From Pseudomonadota bacterium (lineage in GTDB: Bacteria > Pseudomonadota > Alphaproteobacteria > Acetobacterales > Acetobacteraceae): 10,740 bases of DNA. The notes below the pieces were generated by a model. The model had not been told where the DNA came from. It ran no database searches and saw nothing but the letters and a program-made list of their open reading frames with translations. The first letter of the stretch is position 1. Every line of letters begins with the position of its first letter. Of this stretch, positions 1 through 6,522 are shown piece after piece. The stretch spans positions 1 through 10,740 of the forward strand of contig JAKBCD010000023.1 in assembly GCA_021808205.1 (NCBI GenBank), read 5' to 3'. The translations under genes and the position numbers were made by a program.

Positions 1-1515
1 GCTGTGGGGGCGGGCAATGCTCTGCCGGCGCGCGCGGCGGATACGTCTCTGGATGCGACGCAGTCGGTGCAGCAGGGCTTCACCCCGGTGCCGGATTTTT
101 CAGCTTTGGTTAAAAAGATCATGCCCGCGGTGGTTTCGGTCGATGTGAAGCTGAAGGTCGATAACGCTTCGGATACGGATAGTGATGGCGATAGCGACAA
201 CCAGGCCCAGAACGGCCTGCCGCCGGGCTTTCCGCAAATCCCGGGCCTGCCGCCGGGCTTTCCTTTTGGGTTTGGCCAGCCGCAGCAGCCGCAAGCGGTT
301 GAGGCCAAGGGCTCGGGCTTCATCATCAATTCCAACGGCACCATCGTCACCAACAATCATGTGGTGAAGGATGCCAAAACGGTTACGGTGACGCTTTCCG
401 ACGGCGATAATTTCCCCGCCAAAATTATCGGCACAGACCCCAAAACTGACCTCGCGGTGCTGAAAATCGAAGCCGGTAAGCCGCTCCCTTATGTGGAGCT
501 TGGCAATTCAAAGAATGTTGAAGATGGCCAGTGGGTGATCGCCATGGGCAACCCGTTCGGCCTGGGCAACACGGTCACCGCTGGCATTGTCTCTGCCCTG
601 GGGCGCGATATCGGTGATGGGCCATATGACCGTTTCATCCAAACCGACGCGCCGATCAACGAAGGCAATTCCGGCGGGCCGCTGCTGAACCAGCAGGGGC
701 AGGTGATCGGCGTGAACACCGCCATTCTATCCCCCTCCGGCGGCTCTGTCGGCATCGGCTTTGCCATACCGTCAGACATGATCAAGCGCGTGGTCACGCA
801 GCTCATCGCGCATGGTAAGGTTACGCGCGGCTTCCTCGGCGTCTCGGCGCAAATGATAACACCGCAGATGGCGCAGGCGCTGAAACTGCCCATGAGCAAC
901 CCGAATAACGATGGCGCGCTGATCGCGGCGATTGCACCCAACAGCCCGGCAGCGAAGGCCGGGTTGAAGCCGGGTGATGTGATCACCGCCGTGAACGGCC
1001 AGTCGGTGAAAAGCCCTGGCGATCTGGCTTCGGACATCGCCAATGTCGACCCCTCCGCCAAGGCTGACATCACGTATCTGCGGGGCGGTGCCTCGCAGGA
1101 TGTCTCCGTGGCGGTAGAAGAAATGCCGAACAACCCGGATGCCAGCTTTCAGCAGGGTGGCAATGGCGGCGGCAGCCAGCAACCCGCCTCGCATGGCGCG
1201 TTGGGGCTAACCCTGGCCCCGCTCACGCCGGATCTGCGCAACCAGCTCAACCTGCCGCAGGATGCAACCGGGGTGGTGATCGTGGATGTGAAGCCCAACT
1301 CTCTGGCGGATCAGGCCGGGTTGCAGCAGGGTGATTTGCTGGTGGGGGTTGGGGCCACCGATGTCACCAGCCCGGATGACGCAGTGGCCGCCATCAACGC
1401 CGCCCGTAAATCCGGTGCCGGTGCGGTGGCGCTGCGTATCGTCCGCCAGGGCCAGGCGCTGTTTGTTGGCATTGCCGTGAATGGTGGCAATAACAGCGAT
1501 AGCGATGGAAATTAG
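1..1515 (+). CDS. degP: HtrA/DegP-family (Do-like) periplasmic serine endoprotease, 5' partial
   Basis: This is a protease/chaperone of the cell envelope that degrades or holds misfolded exported proteins. The reading frame is open to the left edge, so the true start lies upstream. The first residues visible (ending ALPARA-ADTS) look like the end of a signal peptide with an AxA-type cleavage site. Counting from the codon at 4-6, the catalytic triad is His119 (NNHVV), Asp149 (TDLAVLKI) and Ser223 (GNSGGPLL). PDZ1 runs at about 276-375 (from GFLGVSAQM) and PDZ2 at about 397-495 (from GALGLTLAPL), as in DegP/DegQ/MucD proteins. Before the protease core is a low-complexity stretch: an acidic Asp/Ser run, then two GLPPGFP copies and a Gln/Pro segment, in the position of the variable loop region of Do proteases. 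The protein also ends in a short Ser/Asp/Asn tail. The family is certain; the choice between degP, degQ and mucD names is not. It converges on hrcA. Confidence 0.95.
   Translation, partial: AVGAGNALPARAADTSLDATQSVQQGFTPVPDFSALVKKIMPAVVSVDVKLKVDNASDTDSDGDSDNQAQNGLPPGFPQIPGLPPGFPFGFGQPQQPQAVEAKGSGFIINSNGTIVTNNHVVKDAKTVTVTLSDGDNFPAKIIGTDPKTDLAVLKIEAGKPLPYVELGNSKNVEDGQWVIAMGNPFGLGNTVTAGIVSALGRDIGDGPYDRFIQTDAPINEGNSGGPLLNQQGQVIGVNTAILSPSGGSVGIGFAIPSDMIKRVVTQLIAHGKVTRGFLGVSAQMITPQMAQALKLPMSNPNNDGALIAAIAPNSPAAKAGLKPGDVITAVNGQSVKSPGDLASDIANVDPSAKADITYLRGGASQDVSVAVEEMPNNPDASFQQGGNGGGSQQPASHGALGLTLAPLTPDLRNQLNLPQDATGVVIVDVKPNSLADQAGLQQGDLLVGVGATDVTSPDDAVAAINAARKSGAGAVALRIVRQGQALFVGIAVNGGNNSDSDGN
214..263 (+). 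repeat. Two 20-bp direct repeats inside the protease gene
   Basis: The 20 bases at 214-233 recur exactly at 244-263 (30-bp period). Each encodes GLPPGFP in frame, giving the peptide pair separated by QIP. It looks like a small in-frame duplication within the flexible loop ahead of the protease domain, where length changes would be tolerated. Confidence 0.85.
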
Positions 1516-1531
1516 TTAATCAAATAATTAA

Positions 1532-1565
1532 AATCTGCCGCCCTCCTCGTGAAGGGCGGCAGATT
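1532..1565 (-). terminator. Intrinsic terminator of hrcA in the convergent degP-hrcA gap
   Basis: A perfect 13-bp inverted repeat (1532-1544 with 1553-1565) encloses an 8-base loop. The stem is GC-rich (CTGCCGCCC). Read on the minus strand, the hairpin is followed by TTAATTATTT, a usable T-rich tract. Read on the plus strand it is followed by ACCCC, so it fits termination of hrcA far better than of degP. The hrcA stop codon (1564-1566) lies at the base of the stem. The hairpin could still act as a 3'-end stabiliser for degP mRNA. Confidence 0.8.
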
Positions 1566-2631
1566 ACCCCAACAACCGGCCAATTACCCTGGCGGTGTAA
1601 TCCACCACGGGAATAATTTTCCCATAATTGATCCGCGTCGGGCCGATCACCCCAATCGCCCCTACAATTCTGTCTTGTGCGTTCCGGGCGGGTGCCACGA
1701 TCATCGAAATGCCCGCCGTGCCGAACAACCCGGATTCGGCACCGATAAAAATCCGCACGCCATCGGATTCGTCAGCCAAATCCAGCAGCTTCAGCAACGT
1801 CTCTTCGGTTTCCAGCCGTTCAAACAAGGCCTGGATGGCGCTGAGTTTTTCAAGCTGGTCGATATCTTCCAGCAGCCGCCCCTGGCCGCGCAATATCAGC
1901 GAGCCGGCGCGTCCTTCCTGGCCCCAGGTGGCAAGCCCGGTTGCAATCACCGAACTTGTCAGCTCGTCCAGCGCGGAACGGTCCGCCGCCAGCTCGGCAT
2001 CCACCCGCCGGCGCAATTCCGGCAGGGTGAGGCCGGAAAGCTGGGCGTTTAAGAAATTGCTGGCCTGCTGCAGGGCGCTGGGCGGCAGGCCGAGCGGGGT
2101 TTCGATAATGCGGTTTTCCACCTGGCCATCGGCAGAAACCAGCACCACCAGTGCCCGGCCGGGCGAGAGTGGCACGAATTCGATATGCTTCACCGGCCCG
2201 TCGCCCTTTGGCGCCAGCACCAGTCCGGCGGCGTCGGAAAGCCCGGAGAGCAGGGAGGAGGCTTCGCGCATCGTATCCTGCATGGAGCGGCCGGAACGGG
2301 CGAGGGCCAGATTGATATGCGCGCGCTCATCCTCTGAAAGCGCGCCGAATTGCAGCAGCCCATCCACGAACAGCCGCAAGCCCCGCTCAGTCGGCAACCG
2401 CCCGGCGGAGGTATGTGGGGAGAACAACAGCCCGGCATCGGTTAAATCCGCCATCACGTTGCGAATGGTGGCGGGCGAAAGCTGCTGGGGGAGCAAGCGC
2501 GAGAGCGTGCGGCTGCCCACCGGCTCGCCGGTTTCCACATATTGCTCGACAATCTCCTGCAAAACCGCGGCGGAGCGTATATCCAGCCCTGGCGGCAAGC
2601 GGGGCAGAGCGGGTTTGGGTCTATGGTCCAT
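1564..2631 (-). CDS. hrcA: HrcA, heat-inducible transcription repressor
   Basis: HrcA is a cytoplasmic repressor that in other bacteria binds CIRCE operators in front of groESL and/or dnaK operons. With the ATG at 2629-2631 the protein has 355 residues, near the family norm. The N-terminal winged-helix domain carries the family's hallmark segments: LDIRSAAVLQEIVEQYVETG, GEPVGSRTLS, LSPATIRNVMADL and the wing SAGRLPTERG. The ligand/dimer (GAF-like) part follows, with the C-terminal GVIGPTRINYGKIIPVVDY typical of HrcA. A GTG at 2653-2655 would add eight residues, but neither start has a clear Shine-Dalgarno. I prefer the ATG because homologues begin just before this point. The gene is divergent from rph, and grpE does not follow it, unlike in many alphaproteobacteria. 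No CIRCE-like inverted repeat was seen in the window, so its targets are elsewhere. Confidence 0.95.
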   Translation of the reverse strand: MDHRPKPALPRLPPGLDIRSAAVLQEIVEQYVETGEPVGSRTLSRLLPQQLSPATIRNVMADLTDAGLLFSPHTSAGRLPTERGLRLFVDGLLQFGALSEDERAHINLALARSGRSMQDTMREASSLLSGLSDAAGLVLAPKGDGPVKHIEFVPLSPGRALVVLVSADGQVENRIIETPLGLPPSALQQASNFLNAQLSGLTLPELRRRVDAELAADRSALDELTSSVIATGLATWGQEGRAGSLILRGQGRLLEDIDQLEKLSAIQALFERLETEETLLKLLDLADESDGVRIFIGAESGLFGTAGISMIVAPARNAQDRIVGAIGVIGPTRINYGKIIPVVDYTARVIGRLLG

Positions 2632-2682
2632 CTGGCAATGCTCGGATAATAACACAGGGAAGATTATGTAAGGAGTATGATT
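2632..2682. promoter_or_regulatory. Compact divergent promoter region between hrcA and rph
   Basis: Only 51 bp separate the preferred hrcA ATG and rph ATG, and both promoters must lie here or extend into the genes. On the plus strand GATAAT (2644-2649) is a plausible -10 for rph. On the minus strand TATTAT, overlapping the same bases, would place hrcA transcription start within about ten bases of its ATG, giving a nearly leaderless mRNA. No convincing -35 boxes were found. The rph ribosome binding site TAAGGAG (2669-2675) is clear. It lies 7 bases from the ATG at 2683 but only 1 base from the ATG at 2677, which decides the rph start. Confidence 0.4.
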
Positions 2683-3399
2683 ATGCGGCCCTCAGGCAGA
2701 GACTTCAACGCGATGCGCGCGGTTTCCATCGAAACCGGGTTTTCCCGCCATGCCGAGGGGTCTGCACTTATCCGCATGGGCAATACGGAGGTGCTCTGCA
2801 CCGCCAGCGTTGAAGGCCGGGTGCCGCCGTTCATGCGTGGCCAGGGTGAGGGCTGGGTTACGGCTGAGTATGGCATGTTGCCCCGCGCCACCCACACCCG
2901 CGGCGAGCGTGAAGCCGCGCGTGGCAAGCAATCCGGCCGCACCCAGGAAATTCAACGCCTTATCGGGCGTAGCTTGCGCGCCGTGGTGGACCGCAAGGCC
3001 ATGGGCGAGATTACCATCACGCTGGATTGCGACGTGTTGAACGCCGATGGCGGCACGCGCTGCGCCTCCATCACCGGAGCTTATGTGGCGCTGGCTTTGG
3101 CCTACCGGAAGCTGCGGGAAAAGAACGTCATCAAATCCATCCCGTTCATTGGGCAGGTGGCGGCCATTTCCTGCGGCATCCACCAAGGCAACCCTGTGCT
3201 GGATTTGGATTATGCCGAGGATTCGGCCGCCGATGCGGATGCGAATTTCATCCTCACCGCCGCCGGTGGAATCGTCGAGATTCAGGCAACGGCTGAGAAA
3301 TCCACCTTCGATGAACGCGCCTTCAACGCTCTGCTGGGCTTGGCGCGCAAAGGTGCGGCGGAATTATTCGCCGCCCAGAAAGCGGCTTTGGCCACATGA
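2683..3399 (+). CDS. rph: Ribonuclease PH
   Basis: RNase PH is a phosphate-dependent 3'-to-5' exoribonuclease that trims tRNA precursors and releases nucleoside diphosphates. The protein has 238 residues, the usual length. Starting at the ATG at 2683 gives MRPSGR, the family's typical N-terminus, and puts the phosphate-site residues at the same numbers as in Bacillus RNase PH: Arg86 (SGRT) and Thr125/Arg126 (GGTRCAS). Other conserved blocks are [31 protein letters not shown] and [17 protein letters not shown]. Its last codons overlap the ispD start (ATGA at 3396-3399), so the two are translationally coupled. In many proteobacteria rph is followed by rdgB (nucleotide pyrophosphatase); here ispD takes that place. 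Confidence 0.97.
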   Translation: MRPSGRDFNAMRAVSIETGFSRHAEGSALIRMGNTEVLCTASVEGRVPPFMRGQGEGWVTAEYGMLPRATHTRGEREAARGKQSGRTQEIQRLIGRSLRAVVDRKAMGEITITLDCDVLNADGGTRCASITGAYVALALAYRKLREKNVIKSIPFIGQVAAISCGIHQGNPVLDLDYAEDSAADADANFILTAAGGIVEIQATAEKSTFDERAFNALLGLARKGAAELFAAQKAALAT

Positions 3400-4073
3400 A
3401 TATCGGGCTCATCGTCGCGGCGGGGCGAGGCTACCGCGTGGGTGGGCCATTGCCGAAGCAATATCTGCCTTTGGCGGGGCAGCCAATTCTGCGCCACACC
3501 ATCCAGGCGTTGGCGCGGCACCAGGCTGTGGACGCGGTGCAGGTGCTCATCCACCCGGACGACCAGGCCCTTTACGACGAGGCCACCGCCGGGCTGGAGA
3601 AGCTGCTGCCGGTGCGCTTTGGCGGCAAGGAGCGGCAGGATTCCGTAAGGCTGGGGCTGGAGGCGGTCGGCGCGCTTAAGCCCGAAACGGTGCTGATCCA
3701 CGATGCGGTGCGGCCCTTTATCGCGCCTGAGACTATTTCCGCCGTGCTGGCGGTGCTGGAGCGCGGGGCGGCGGCCATTGTCGGCGTGCCTTTGGCCGAT
3801 ACGTTGAAGCGGGTTGAGGAGAATGTGGTGACGGGCACGGTGAGCCGCGCCGGGCTGTGGCGGGCACAAACGCCGCAGGGGTTCCGCTATAAGGATATTC
3901 TGCACGCCCACCGTCACGCGGTGCTCACCGCGCCGGAGACGGATTTCACCGATGACGCGATGATCGCCGAACATGCGGGATTGCGGGTGGAAATGGTGAC
4001 GGGCACGGAAGATAATTTCAAAATCACCACCGCGGCTGATCTGGTGCGGGCGGAGGCGATGCTGCAAGGCTGA
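3396..4073 (+). CDS. ispD: 2-C-methyl-D-erythritol 4-phosphate cytidylyltransferase (monofunctional)
   Basis: IspD transfers CMP from CTP to methylerythritol phosphate, the third step of the non-mevalonate isoprenoid pathway. The 225-residue protein is one nucleotidyltransferase domain. The CTP-binding loop [18 protein letters not shown] contains the two catalytic basic residues (Arg14 and Lys21). HDAVRPF (Asp103) is the metal/cytidine site, AQTPQGFR carries the substrate-binding Arg, and GTEDNFKIT (Lys209) closes the active site. The usual Arg-Met of the loop is Arg-Val here. Many alphaproteobacteria make a fused IspD-IspF protein of about 380-400 residues. This gene stops after the IspD domain, and the next gene is not ispF. 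The ATG overlaps the rph stop, and the SIMPL gene follows after 21 bases. Confidence 0.95.
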   Translation: MNIGLIVAAGRGYRVGGPLPKQYLPLAGQPILRHTIQALARHQAVDAVQVLIHPDDQALYDEATAGLEKLLPVRFGGKERQDSVRLGLEAVGALKPETVLIHDAVRPFIAPETISAVLAVLERGAAAIVGVPLADTLKRVEENVVTGTVSRAGLWRAQTPQGFRYKDILHAHRHAVLTAPETDFTDDAMIAEHAGLRVEMVTGTEDNFKITTAADLVRAEAMLQG

Positions 4074-4094
4074 ATGATTCGGGAAGGAAAACAA

Positions 4095-4787
4095 ATGGCG
4101 CTGAAACATCTGCTTCTGGTTCCGGTTTTCACTTTTTTGGCGCTGCCCGCCGCGGCGCAAACGGCGCTGAGCCTAAGCGCCAGCGGCACTGCCCAGGCCG
4201 CACCAGATGAGGCGGTGGCGAATTTTAACGTGCAGGCCGTGAAGCCGGATGCCGCCAGCGCCCAAGGGGCGGTAAACCAGGCGGTGGCCAAGGCCATGGC
4301 GGCGGCGAAAGAAGTGCCGGGCGTGGTGGTGACCACCGGCGGCTATAACAGCTATTCCAGTACGCTGAACGGCCAGACCCAGACGCAATTCACCGCTTCG
4401 CAAAGCCTCACCCTTACCCAGCCCGCTGCGGATGGCGTGCCGGACAAGGCTTTTACCGACCTGTTGGGCCAGATGCAGGCAGACGGGCTGTTGCTGAACG
4501 GCCTGAGCGGTGGTCTCTCTCAAGCGGGGCAGGACAAGGCGCAGCGAGCCGCCATCCGCGATGCACTGGCGCAGCTTCGCGCCCAGGCTGACGACATCGC
4601 GGATACGCTGCACAAGAAAGTGGGGGCGCTGAAAACCCTGAACGTGAACACCGGTGGCGGGCCGGTGCCGCCAATGCCGCGCATGATGGCCATGGCGATG
4701 GCCGCTCCAGCGCCGCAATCAGCCCCTGATAAAATCACCATCACGGCGAATGTCTCCGCCGAGATTGAGTTGGATGCTGCTAATTAA
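4095..4787 (+). CDS. Secreted SIMPL-domain (DUF541, YggE-like) protein
   Basis: This is a predicted exported protein of the SIMPL/DUF541 family. E. coli YggE of this family has been linked to oxidative-stress tolerance, but the molecular activity is unknown. I chose the ATG at 4095 because AAGGA (4084-4088) sits 6 bases upstream and the result is a clean signal peptide (ALKH, hydrophobic LLLVPVFTFLALP, then AAA-Q, cleavage after residue 21). The in-frame ATG at 4074 would put seven polar residues in front. The mature part starts LSLSASGTAQAAPDEAVANF, the typical first strand of the family. It ends with the Pro/Met/Ala-rich linker (PVPPMPRMMAMAMAAPAP) followed by ITITANVSAEIEL, also typical. 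It is the third gene of the rph-ispD run. Function cannot be read from the context. Confidence 0.85.
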   Translation: MALKHLLLVPVFTFLALPAAAQTALSLSASGTAQAAPDEAVANFNVQAVKPDAASAQGAVNQAVAKAMAAAKEVPGVVVTTGGYNSYSSTLNGQTQTQFTASQSLTLTQPAADGVPDKAFTDLLGQMQADGLLLNGLSGGLSQAGQDKAQRAAIRDALAQLRAQADDIADTLHKKVGALKTLNVNTGGGPVPPMPRMMAMAMAAPAPQSAPDKITITANVSAEIELDAAN

Positions 4788-4820
4788 ACCACGGCCGGAC
4801 ACATCTGATTTGGACCGGTT

Positions 4821-5849
4821 TCAGGCTGCCTTCTTCAGCAACCCCTGTGCCACCAGCACTTCCGCGATCTGCACGGCGTTCAACGCGGCACCCTTCCGAA
4901 GATTGTCGGAAACGCACCAGAAGGCGAGGCCGTTCTCAACCGTCGGGTCCTTGCGGATGCGCGAGACAAAGGTGGCGTCCTCGCCCTGGCATTCGATGGG
5001 CGTGATGTAACCACCAGCCACGTGCCGGTCTTCCACCACCACGCCCGGTGCCTTGGAGAGCACCTCGCGGGCCTCCTTGACGGAAACCGGAGTCTCAAAT
5101 TCCACGTTCACGGATTCGGAATGGCCGATGAACACCGGCACGCGCACGCAGGTGGCAACAACCTTGATGTTCGGGTCGAGAATTTTCTTGGTCTCGACCG
5201 TCATCTTCCATTCTTCCTTGGTGAAGCCATCATCCATGAACACGTCGATCTGCGGGATGACGTTGAAGGCGATGTCCTTCTGGAACACCTGCGGGTTGGC
5301 CGCCTGGTTCACGAAGGAAACCTTGGTGTTCTGGTACAGCTCGTCCATGCCTTCCTTCCCCGCGCCGGAGACGGATTGGTAGGTGGAAACCACCACGCGC
5401 TTGATCTTGAAGCGGTCATGCAGGGGTTTCAACGCCACCACCATCTGGATGGTGGAACAGTTGGGGTTGGCGATGATGTTGCGCTTGGTGTGCAAGGCGA
5501 TGTCCTGCGGGTTCACCTCGGGCACCACCAGCGGCACGTCCGGGTCCATGCGGAACTGCGAGGTGTTGTCGATAACGACACAGCCCTGGGCACCCGCGCG
5601 CGGGGCGTGCACGGCGGAGATGGAAGCACCGGGGGAGAACAGGGCGATATCCCAGCCAGTGAAATCGAAGGTCTCCAGGTTCTGCACTTTCAGTACCTTG
5701 TCCTCACCGAAGGAGACCTCCTGCCCGGTGGAACGGCCAGAAGCCAGCGCCGCAACCTCGGAAACCGGGAAATTGCGCTGCGCCAGGGTTTTAAGAATCT
5801 CGCGCCCTACCGCACCGGTGGCACCGACAACCGCAACCCTGTAGGACAT
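4821..5849 (-). CDS. asd: Aspartate-semialdehyde dehydrogenase
   Basis: Asd makes L-aspartate 4-semialdehyde from aspartyl phosphate with NADPH, the branch point to lysine/diaminopimelate, threonine and methionine. The protein has 342 residues. It shows the nucleotide-binding GATGAVGREIL at the N-terminus (residues 9-19), SPGASIS, the substrate-binding Arg100 in NTSQFRM, the catalytic Cys131 in NPNCSTIQM, SYQSVSGAGKEGMDEL, and His243 in GHSESVNVE as the probable acid/base. I chose the ATG at 5847-5849, giving MSYRVAVVG, because AGGGG lies 8 bases upstream. A TTG at 5868-5870 could add seven residues but has no ribosome binding site. It is convergent with the SIMPL gene (33-bp gap, no convincing terminator) and divergent from the small membrane protein. 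Its leader may be structured. Confidence 0.97.
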   Translation of the reverse strand: MSYRVAVVGATGAVGREILKTLAQRNFPVSEVAALASGRSTGQEVSFGEDKVLKVQNLETFDFTGWDIALFSPGASISAVHAPRAGAQGCVVIDNTSQFRMDPDVPLVVPEVNPQDIALHTKRNIIANPNCSTIQMVVALKPLHDRFKIKRVVVSTYQSVSGAGKEGMDELYQNTKVSFVNQAANPQVFQKDIAFNVIPQIDVFMDDGFTKEEWKMTVETKKILDPNIKVVATCVRVPVFIGHSESVNVEFETPVSVKEAREVLSKAPGVVVEDRHVAGGYITPIECQGEDATFVSRIRKDPTVENGLAFWCVSDNLRKGAALNAVQIAEVLVAQGLLKKAA

Positions 5850-5857
5850 GACAAAAA

Positions 5858-5934
5858 CCCCTGAGAACAAAACCGGAGGCCGGGGTTAAGGCGAAACCAA
5901 GCACGGCGCAAGCGTCTTGCGGGAATACCTCAGG
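5858..5934 (-). promoter_or_regulatory. asd: Possible structured leader of asd with a paired ribosome binding site
   Basis: Read on the minus strand, CCTGAG (5934-5929) can pair with CTCAGG (5865-5860). The latter overlaps the asd Shine-Dalgarno AGGGG (5862-5858). Between them lie a perfect hairpin CGCAAG-ACG-CTTGCG (5921-5907) and a short CCGG-CCT-CCGG hairpin (5883-5873). Together they would form a roughly 75-nt multi-hairpin element closed by a helix that hides the ribosome binding site. I do not recognise a known riboswitch class, and short inverted repeats arise readily in GC-rich DNA. The asd transcription start is not evident. Confidence 0.3.
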
Positions 5935-6013
5935 TGTCGCGGAACCAGGCAGCGGTTTTGCGGTTCGCCAGCGCCCCCTCCGTAGGTGGTTTTGGTTCGG
6001 CAGAAAAACAATG
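5935..6013. other. Asd-side intergenic DNA with no assigned feature
   Basis: This is part of the 234-bp divergent gap between asd and the small membrane protein gene. It must hold the asd promoter on the minus strand, but I see no good -35/-10 pair. It is GC-rich and contains a GCGGTTTTGCGGTTCGCC stretch with partial internal symmetry. No ORF here is supported by a ribosome binding site. Confidence 0.3.
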
Positions 6014-6041
6014 TTGAAAAAGTTAATTGCTGGTTTATAAA
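6014..6041 (+). promoter_or_regulatory. Sigma70-type promoter for the small membrane protein
   Basis: TTGAAA (6014-6019) and TATAAA (6036-6041) are separated by 16 bases inside an AT-rich island that stands out from the surrounding GC-rich DNA. Transcription would begin near 6048, leaving a leader of about 36 bases before the ATG at 6084. This is the best consensus-like promoter in the window. It could also contribute read-through transcription into the atp operon. Confidence 0.65.
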
Positions 6042-6083
6042 TTAGATGTCTGCGGTGGAGGTGGCGCGGCGAAGGAGGCGGAA

Positions 6084-6362
6084 ATGGGTGGAAACAGCAG
6101 TAGTTTCAGTAGTTTGGTGGCGAATTTTGTTTCCAACATGATGGGCATTGCGAGTGCCGTGGATAGTTTTTTACTCACGATCATGGCCCTGTTTGGCATT
6201 GTTGAACCGCAATGGCAGCTTTGTTTTCTTCTCACCCTGGTGTCGTTGCTGGTGATGATGGTGATGCGCACCCTGGGCGGGCTGTTTGGCTGGGCGGCTT
6301 TGCTGTTTGCGGCCATATTGGTGCTACATTTCGTACTGCCGGTATTGGGCCAGCACAGCTAG
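6084..6362 (+). CDS. Small hydrophobic membrane protein of unknown function
   Basis: I do not recognise this 92-residue protein. Its start is well supported: AAGGAGG (6072-6078) lies 5 bases before the ATG at 6084, and a promoter lies just upstream. A TTG at 6027 would extend it, but with a non-hydrophobic, Gly-rich leader and no ribosome binding site. After a Ser-rich N-terminus (GGNSSSFSS) there are probably three membrane segments: about 19-40 (containing Asp27), 45-61 and 65-87. The last two are joined by a short MRTLGGLFG turn holding the only Arg. There is no Lys and almost no soluble part. It lies 160 bp before atpH on the same strand. A link with ATP synthase (for example an AtpI-like role) is tempting but unsupported, since AtpI normally sits beside atpB and I see no AtpI motif. 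Confidence 0.7.
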   Translation: MGGNSSSFSSLVANFVSNMMGIASAVDSFLLTIMALFGIVEPQWQLCFLLTLVSLLVMMVMRTLGGLFGWAALLFAAILVLHFVLPVLGQHS

Positions 6363-6522
6363 GTTTTGCCGTTAATGGCTATGGCGGCCGGTGTATTTCA
6401 CAGTGTTTAAGCAAGACGCAACTTATGGCCTTGCTGTGCCGGAAACCCTATGTTACTGCCCCGCCGAGCCTCACTAAGAGGCACTATATTTCAGAGCACG
6501 GCAAGTAAGAGGCGGGAAGAAT
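6363..6522 (+). promoter_or_regulatory. Upstream region of the atp operon (presumed promoter, dyad and direct repeat)
   Basis: These 160 bp separate the small membrane protein from atpH. A 5-bp dyad GCCTC-ACTAA-GAGGC (6468-6482) is followed closely by TATATT (6485-6490), a possible -10 box with no clear -35 at the proper distance. The octamer TAAGAGGC occurs twice, at 6475-6482 and 6506-6513, 31 bp apart and flanking TATATT. The second copy forms the likely ribosome binding site (AAGAGG) of atpH. The dyad could alternatively be a weak terminator for the upstream gene. The first 100 bases hold nothing I can assign. Confidence 0.35.

Noticed and set aside
489..1133. Long open frame on the minus strand inside the protease gene
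   Set aside because: It is a GC-rich shadow frame opposite a gene with a complete catalytic triad, and its translation has no recognisable domain.
1532..1565. The hairpin as an intrinsic terminator for the upstream protease gene
   Set aside because: On the plus strand the stem is followed by ACCCC rather than a T tract, so only the minus-strand reading fits a classical terminator.
4788..4820. Bidirectional terminator between the SIMPL gene and asd
   Set aside because: Only short imperfect pairings (AAACC/GGTTT, CCGG/CCGG) are possible and no T tract follows, so the evidence is too weak to list.
5022..5864. Plus-strand open frame of 280 codons opposite asd
   Set aside because: Its translation is a low-complexity His/Gly/Val-rich shadow. 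The minus strand carries a complete Asd with all catalytic residues.
5860..6010. 6S RNA or other known structured ncRNA in the asd divergent gap
   Set aside because: The CCTGAGGT...GCAAG segment resembled the 5' end of some 6S RNAs, but the matching 3' partner is only about 75 nt away, half the needed size, and neither strand shows a terminal T tract.
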